Below, piece after piece: positions 1 to 3,514 of a stretch of DNA of 5,167 nt. Position numbers and translations under genes: made by a program. A model generated the notes under the pieces. It was not told the origin of the DNA. It did not search any database and saw only the letters and a program-made list of their open reading frames with translations. The stretch comes from an uncultured Verrucomicrobiota bacterium (lineage in GTDB: Bacteria > Verrucomicrobiota > Kiritimatiellia > RFP12 > UBA1067), in assembly GCA_946615275.1 (NCBI GenBank), contig CAMOHV010000133.1:1-5167 (forward strand), given 5' to 3'. Position 1 is the first letter of the stretch. Each line of letters opens with the position of its first letter.

Positions 1-11
1 TTTCCTGACAT
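1..11 (-). CDS. 5' end of a divergent gene leaving the window (product unknown)
   Basis: Read on the minus strand, an ATG at 11-9 opens a frame (Met-Ser-Gly-) that leaves the window after fewer than four codons. It is called because a good Shine-Dalgarno sequence, AAAGGA at 24-19, sits 7 nt upstream, and an extended -10 promoter element on the same strand lies about 85 bp further up. The gene is therefore divergent from the phosphatase operon and shares its upstream region. Nothing can be said about the product. The start could be a chance match, since only three codons are visible. Confidence 0.5.
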
Positions 12-18
12 TATGTGT

Positions 19-24
19 TCCTTT
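19..24 (-). promoter_or_regulatory. ribosome binding site of the divergent partial gene
   Basis: Minus-strand AAAGGA, 7 nt before the ATG at 11-9. It is the main support for a real start there, and resembles the AAAGGAG that precedes the gene at 1250. Confidence 0.5.
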
Positions 25-50
25 CAATCGCCATTCAAGGCGCATCGCCA

Positions 51-67
51 TGCCGCTTCGCACGGCA
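51..67 (-). other. small hairpin in the leader of the divergent gene
   Basis: TGCCG at 51-55 and CGGCA at 63-67 are perfect inverted repeats around a 7-nt loop. The outer flanks can pair further with one bulge. It would lie in the roughly 80-nt leader between the minus-strand promoter and the start at 11. With only 5 bp of stem it may be chance. Confidence 0.25.
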
Positions 68-96
68 ATGCATCCGCTACGGCCAACGACAAGTAT

Positions 97-105
97 ATGA
101 TACCA
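97..105 (-). promoter_or_regulatory. extended -10 promoter element for the leftward gene
   Basis: The minus strand reads TGGTATCAT from 105 to 97: a TGn extension followed by TATCAT, one mismatch from the bacterial -10 consensus. A weak TTGCGC lies 18 nt upstream (126-121). Transcription would begin near position 90, giving a leader of about 80 nt before the start at 11. The core GGTATCATA matches the promoter at 398-406 in eight of nine positions, which raises confidence that both are real. Confidence 0.45.
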
Positions 106-201
106 TAATCCCTCCTCCGCGCGCAAGTGATATGTCGGCTGAAGGGCAATGGACTGCATGTCGGCAGACCATGCACCTGCATTTCAGCGATGCATTGGAT
201 T

Positions 202-278
202 TAGGACAAAGGACAGACGACAAAAGCCCGTTCCAAGTTCCCCGTCCCACCATCCTTTGTCCTCTGTCCTTTGTCCTA
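202..278. repeat. inverted repeat built from AGGACAR heptamers
   Basis: The arms are 202-226 and 254-278, each 25 nt, complementary at 23 of 25 positions around a 27-nt spacer. Each arm is itself a short tandem array of a 7-bp unit: AGGACAA, AGGACAG, ACGACAA in the left arm, and the reverse complement (TTTGTCC, TCTGTCC type) in the right. As DNA or RNA it could form a long hairpin. There is no T-run after it on either strand, so it does not look like an intrinsic terminator. It has no terminal features of an insertion sequence or MITE that I can see. Confidence 0.85.
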
Positions 279-290
279 CTCAAAAAACCT

Positions 291-353
291 GAAACCAGAA
301 ACTAGAAACTAGAAACCAGAAACTAGAAACCAGAAACTAGAAACCAGAAACCA
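291..353. repeat. nine-unit heptamer tandem repeat (GAAACYA)9
   Basis: Nine uninterrupted copies of the 7-bp unit GAAACYA fill exactly 63 bp. The only variable base is position 6, which reads C,T,T,C,T,C,T,C,C along the array. The array ends 46 bp before the -10 element of the phosphatase operon. The strict 7-bp period and single variable base suggest slipped-strand expansion with point changes. It is not a CRISPR array: there are no spacers. Confidence 0.95.
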
Positions 354-396
354 AGCCCATACGTTTCATGCATGAAGAGCGCAATGTCGGACAATA

Positions 397-405
397 TGGT
401 ATAAT
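397..405 (+). promoter_or_regulatory. extended -10 promoter of the phosphatase/ceramidase-like operon
   Basis: TGGTATAAT is a perfect -10 hexamer (TATAAT, 400-405) with the TGn extension. No good -35 is visible at 16-19 nt upstream, which is consistent with an extended -10 promoter. Predicted transcription start is near 412, giving a leader of about 27 nt that contains the AAGGGGA ribosome binding site (427-433). The longer string GGTATAATAGTGCC (398-411) matches GGTAAAATAATGCC at 2696-2709 at 12 of 14 positions. Confidence 0.65.
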
Positions 406-438
406 AGTGCCGTCTCCCTTCCCGGCAAGGGGAAGAAA

Positions 439-1215
439 ATGCAATACGGCAAAGACATGATGAATAAAGAAATCGAATCGATCTGCGGACTCGTCCGCGA
501 CTGCGGCCTGTTCATCAAGGACATCGACCGCGGTCATCTCCACGTCGACGCCAAGAGCGGGCGCGCGGACCTCGTCACGCAATACGACAGGCAGGTGCAG
601 GAGCGCCTGCGCAAGGGCCTGCTCGAAATCATGCCAGACGCTCACTTCGTCGGCGAAGAGGGCTCGACCCAGCCGTTCGCCCCGACCGGGAAGTTCTTCA
701 TCGTCGACCCCATCGACGGCACGACGAACTTCATAAAGGACTACCACTACAGCAGCATATCCGTAGCCCTCGTCGTGGACAACGCCGCCGAGATCGGCGT
801 GGTCTACAACCCCTACACCGACGAGATGTTCTGCGCGCAGCGGGGGCAAGGGGCGTTCTGCAACGGGAAGCGCCTGCACGTCTCGGAAGAGCCTCTCGAA
901 AACGGCATCGTCATATTCGGCACGGCGCCCTACCACGACGAGCTGAAGGAGAAGACCTTCCAGCTCGCCTACGCCTATTTCAGGAAAGCCCTGGACATCA
1001 GGCGAAGCGGCTCGGCGGCGCTCGACCTCTGCATGATCGCCGCCGGACGCGCGGAGCTGTTCTTCGAGCTCATCCTCTCGCCGTGGGACTACGCGGCGGG
1101 CGCGCTCATCGTCACCGAGGCCGGCGGGCTGGCAAGCGACTGCGACGGCCGCCCCCTCGCCTACGACCATCCCTGCTCGGTGCTAGCGCGCAACCAATTG
1201 GCCGTCCCGCTCTGA
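439..1215 (+). CDS. inositol monophosphatase family protein
   Basis: A 258-residue cytoplasmic metal-dependent phosphatase of the IMPase/FBPase/CysQ superfamily, of the usual family length. Visible signatures in order: KSGRADLVTQYD (39-50), matching the N-terminal Lys/Asp segment; GEEG (72-75), supplying a metal-binding Glu; DPIDGTTNF (90-98), the classic motif with two metal-ligand Asp residues; and SPWDYAAGALIVTEAGG (214-230), with the third metal Asp at 217. All Mg-binding residues appear intact, so it should be active. The substrate cannot be told from sequence: myo-inositol-1-phosphate, a sugar phosphate, or a 3'-phosphonucleotide are all possible. The start at 439 is chosen for AAGGGGA 5 nt upstream; Met-7 and Met-8 are alternatives with weaker sites. 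It lies 34 bp before the ceramidase-like gene and is probably co-transcribed with it from the promoter at 397-405. Confidence 0.93.
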   Translation: MQYGKDMMNKEIESICGLVRDCGLFIKDIDRGHLHVDAKSGRADLVTQYDRQVQERLRKGLLEIMPDAHFVGEEGSTQPFAPTGKFFIVDPIDGTTNFIKDYHYSSISVALVVDNAAEIGVVYNPYTDEMFCAQRGQGAFCNGKRLHVSEEPLENGIVIFGTAPYHDELKEKTFQLAYAYFRKALDIRRSGSAALDLCMIAAGRAELFFELILSPWDYAAGALIVTEAGGLASDCDGRPLAYDHPCSVLARNQLAVPL

Positions 1216-1249
1216 GAATCCACCTATCCATGTCCACAAAGGAGCAATA

Positions 1250-2665
1250 ATGAAAAGACTATCATCAATCAAAATGTCGGCAGCTCTGGCCCTGGCGCTC
1301 GCGGCGGGCGCAGTCTTCGCGGAGTTCAAGGCCGGCTTCGCCCGTGTGGACGCGACCCCGCCGCTCGGCATACCGCTCGTGGGATACTTCTCCCACCGCG
1401 TGGCCGACGGCGTGCTGGACCCGCTCTACATCGACTGCGTGGCCGTCTCCGACGGCACGAACAACGCGCTCGTCTACTGCGTCGACGACCTGCACCTTTC
1501 CAACGCCTTCTGCAAGAAAGCCTTTGAGGCGATCACGGCGGCGACAGGTGTTCCGCGCGACAGGCTCTACATCCACGCCACACACATCCACACCGGCCCA
1601 GCCGACTGGCGGCGGGAATCCTTCTCCAAGGAGGAGAACCGGCTCGTGATGCTCTACGCGGAGCTCCGCATCGCCAAGCTCGCCGACGTCGGCCGCTTCG
1701 CCCTCTCCAACATGGCCCCCGCGCGGATCTGCACGGCCAGGACGCTCTGCCGCGACATCTCCTTCATCCGCCGGTACCGCATGAAGGACGGTTCAGTCCG
1801 CACCAACCCCGGCCTGTTCAACCCCAACGTGAAGGAGCCCCTCGGCACCCCGGACGAGACTCTGCAGCTCATCCGATTCCGCCGCACGGGAGCGCCTGAC
1901 ATCGCCATCGTCAACTTCGGAACACACCCCGACACCATCGGCGGCACGAAGTACTCCGCCGACTGGCCTGGCGTAGTCCGCCGCACATTCGAGAACGCCT
2001 TGGGCGACGGCGTGAAATGCCTCTTCCTCAACGCCGCCCAGGGCGACGTGAACCACCATCACCGCTTCCCTCCGCCCGGACGCGCCGCTCTCAACGACGA
2101 GCGCAAGACGCGCCGGAACGCGATCGCGCTCCACATGGGCCGTGCGGTGGCCGGCGCGGCGCTGTCGGTCTGGGACGTGTGCGAGGAGATACCGGCCGGA
2201 CCCGTCCGCGGAATCGTCGCCTCCCATCCGATGCCCGCGAACGTCCCCACCGCGGACGAGATCAAGTGGGTCGAGATGTTCGACGCCGGACGCAAGAAGG
2301 AGATACCGCTAGGCTCCATGGAGATCACTACCCTCACCAGCCCCGGCTCGCGCGTGCGCAGGCTGAAGAACGGACCTGACCACTTCGACATCCTCGTCTC
2401 ATCCCTCGCCATCGGCGACAGCCTGGCGTTCGCCGGCCTGCCTTGCGAACCGTTCGTGGACATCGGCCGCGCGGTAAAGGAGCGCTCCCCCTTTCGCACA
2501 ACAATCATCACCTGCCTCACCAACGGCAGCGAAGGCTACATCCCGTCCACCAAGGCCCATTCAGAGGGCGGCTACGAAGCGCTGTCGTCGATCTTCGCCG
2601 CCCCTACGGGCGACCGTCTCGTGGACGCGCAGCTCAAGCAGCTGACTACGCTCAAGGGGCAGTAA
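1250..2665 (+). CDS. secreted neutral/alkaline ceramidase-like hydrolase (PF04734), nucleophile serine missing
   Basis: A 471-residue exported protein. Residues 1-24 form a signal peptide (Lys/Arg start, Ala/Leu core, AVFA before Glu-25). The mature part fits the catalytic domain of neutral ceramidases: ATHIHTGP (110-117) matches the first zinc-histidine motif, FGTHPD (223-228) the second histidine, GLPCEPF (396-402) the zinc Glu, and GSEGYIPS (426-433) plus GGYEA (440-444) the C-terminal Tyr region. Known neutral ceramidases use a serine in a GDVSPN-type motif; here the matching segment is QGDVNHHH (264-271), with Asn in that place. The protein also lacks the C-terminal beta-sandwich domain of full-length ceramidases (over 600 residues). 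So the fold and zinc site are well supported, while hydrolysis of ceramide is doubtful; another amide or ester substrate is likely. AAAGGAG (1238-1244), 5 nt upstream, fixes the start. It probably shares an operon with the phosphatase before it. Confidence 0.88.
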   Translation: MKRLSSIKMSAALALALAAGAVFAEFKAGFARVDATPPLGIPLVGYFSHRVADGVLDPLYIDCVAVSDGTNNALVYCVDDLHLSNAFCKKAFEAITAATGVPRDRLYIHATHIHTGPADWRRESFSKEENRLVMLYAELRIAKLADVGRFALSNMAPARICTARTLCRDISFIRRYRMKDGSVRTNPGLFNPNVKEPLGTPDETLQLIRFRRTGAPDIAIVNFGTHPDTIGGTKYSADWPGVVRRTFENALGDGVKCLFLNAAQGDVNHHHRFPPPGRAALNDERKTRRNAIALHMGRAVAGAALSVWDVCEEIPAGPVRGIVASHPMPANVPTADEIKWVEMFDAGRKKEIPLGSMEITTLTSPGSRVRRLKNGPDHFDILVSSLAIGDSLAFAGLPCEPFVDIGRAVKERSPFRTTIITCLTNGSEGYIPSTKAHSEGGYEALSSIFAAPTGDRLVDAQLKQLTTLKGQ

Positions 2666-2682
2666 TCTGAGCGTAACTCCCC
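2647..2682 (+). other. alternative hairpins spanning the ceramidase-like stop codon
   Basis: TACGCTCA (2647-2654) and TGAGCGTA (2668-2675) are a perfect 8-bp inverted repeat with a 13-nt loop that contains the TAA stop (2663-2665). A second, incompatible pairing joins GGGG-AGT (2656-2663, one bulged C) to ACTCCCC (2676-2682). No T-run follows, so a standard intrinsic terminator is not supported. It could be a weak attenuator or an mRNA-processing or 3'-end stabilising structure between the operon and the GDSL gene. Confidence 0.35.
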
Positions 2683-2695
2683 ATACATGAAATAA

Positions 2696-2703
2696 GGTAA
2701 AAT
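2696..2703 (+). promoter_or_regulatory. -10-like element abutting the GDSL hydrolase start
   Basis: GGTAAAAT contains TAAAAT (2698-2703), one mismatch from TATAAT, in the same extended context (GGTAWAATARTGCC) as the promoter at 398-411. The hexamer ends 6 nt before the ATG at 2710, so the predicted transcription start would coincide with the start codon. The AAGG at 2694-2697 could instead serve as a weak ribosome binding site, though 12 nt is a long spacing. Confidence 0.45.
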
Positions 2704-2709
2704 AATGCC

Positions 2710-3504
2710 ATGAACATCAAGGTCCTCTCCATCTGCGCACTTGTGGCGCTGTCGTCCATTCCTCTCTGCGCCCAGACGCCGGAGCCCGCCGCCAAGTCGG
2801 CGAAGAAAGTGCTCTTCCTCGGCGACTCCATCACCGACAAGCGCCATGTCGGTTGCACCAAGAACTACTGGGGCTTCCTCGGCGAATGGTATGGATTCAC
2901 GCCGCTCGTCTACGGCATCAACGGACATCAATGGTCGCACATCGTCGGCCAGGCCAAGGCCTACCGCAAGGACCATCCGGAAGACCCCGACGTCGTGTTC
3001 GTCTTCGCCGGGACGAACGACTACAACAGCAACGTCCCGCTCGGCGAATGGTATAAGATCTCGGAAGAAAAGGCCAACCGCAACGGACGCGAGGTCGCGC
3101 TCAAGAAACGCACCCACTCGCTAGACGGCGGCACCTTGCGAGGACGCATCAACGTCGCAATGTCGTATCTCAGGGATTGCTTCCCGCACGCGCGCTTCGT
3201 CCTGCTCACGCCCATCCACCGCGGATACGCCACTTTCGGCCCGAAGAACGTCCAGCCGGACGAGTCGTTCGCGAACGAGCTGGGGCTTTTCATCGACGAC
3301 TACGTCGCCGTGGTCAAGGAGGCGGGCAACGTCTGGGCCGCAAAGGTCGTCGACATCAACGCCGACTCGGGGCTGTATCCCAACTCCCCCTCGCACGACA
3401 AGTTCATCAACAACGCCCAGCGAGACCGCCTACATCCCTCCGCCGCCGGACACGAACGCATCGCCGAGGCGATCTCCCTCGCCGTCGGCGGCCTTTTGAA
3501 ATAA
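2710..3504 (+). CDS. secreted SGNH/GDSL-family hydrolase
   Basis: A 264-residue exported esterase/lipase-type enzyme. Residues 1-21 are a signal peptide ending LCA; Cys-20 lacks a proper lipobox, so signal peptidase I cleavage before Gln-22 is more likely than lipidation. The catalytic blocks are all visible: FLGDSIT (36-42, nucleophile Ser-40), the block II glycine in YGINGHQ (68-74), AGTNDY (100-105, oxyanion Asn-103), and DRLHPS (239-244, Asp-239 and His-242 of the triad). LLTPIHRGY (165-173) and GLYPNSP (221-227) resemble Bacteroidota/PVC members of the family annotated only as SGNH/GDSL hydrolases. The substrate is probably an acyl or acetyl ester on a glycan or lipid, but this cannot be decided here. 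An in-frame TAA at 2698-2700 rules out a longer N-terminus. The gene follows the ceramidase-like gene by 44 bp but has its own promoter-like element. Confidence 0.92.
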   Translation: MNIKVLSICALVALSSIPLCAQTPEPAAKSAKKVLFLGDSITDKRHVGCTKNYWGFLGEWYGFTPLVYGINGHQWSHIVGQAKAYRKDHPEDPDVVFVFAGTNDYNSNVPLGEWYKISEEKANRNGREVALKKRTHSLDGGTLRGRINVAMSYLRDCFPHARFVLLTPIHRGYATFGPKNVQPDESFANELGLFIDDYVAVVKEAGNVWAAKVVDINADSGLYPNSPSHDKFINNAQRDRLHPSAAGHERIAEAISLAVGGLLK

Positions 3505-3514
3505 TCCCCTCGGC

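Larger units (their letters stand above)
12..438. other. divergent non-coding region with repeats and two promoters
   Basis: This 427-bp gap lies between the leftward partial gene and the rightward phosphatase gene. It is more AT-rich than the flanking coding DNA, and I see no convincing gene in it; the short open frames run straight through low-complexity repeats and lack family-like sequence. It contains a promoter for each direction, a small hairpin (51-67), an inverted pair of heptamer-repeat blocks (202-278) and a nine-unit heptamer array (291-353). The palindrome ATGCAT occurs three times (68-73, 190-195, 368-373) and the word ATGTCGG three times (132-138, 158-164, 384-390). No tRNA-like cloverleaf or known riboswitch was recognised. 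Confidence 0.75.

Noticed and set aside
77..106. Nine-codon minus-strand leader peptide (MVSYTCRWP) behind a GGAGGAGGG sequence
   Set aside because: The Shine-Dalgarno-like run is strong but only 3-4 nt from the ATG, and the ATG lies inside the proposed -10 element, so it would not be on the transcript from that promoter. It is kept only as an alternative reading.
202..278. Rho-independent terminator or MITE
   Set aside because: There is no T-run after the stem on either strand, the loop is 27 nt, and no target-site duplication is recognisable.
15..305. Plus-strand open frame of 96 codons in the upstream gap
   Set aside because: It runs through the inverted heptamer repeat into the tandem array, has no ribosome binding site and no family-like composition, and starts beside the divergent gene's start.
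291..353. CRISPR array
   Set aside because: The units are 7 bp and directly abutting, with no spacers and no cas genes nearby.
337..1170. Long minus-strand open frame opposite the phosphatase
   Set aside because: It is a GC-driven shadow of the clear IMPase gene, rich in Val/Arg/Glu/Ala, with no motifs of its own.
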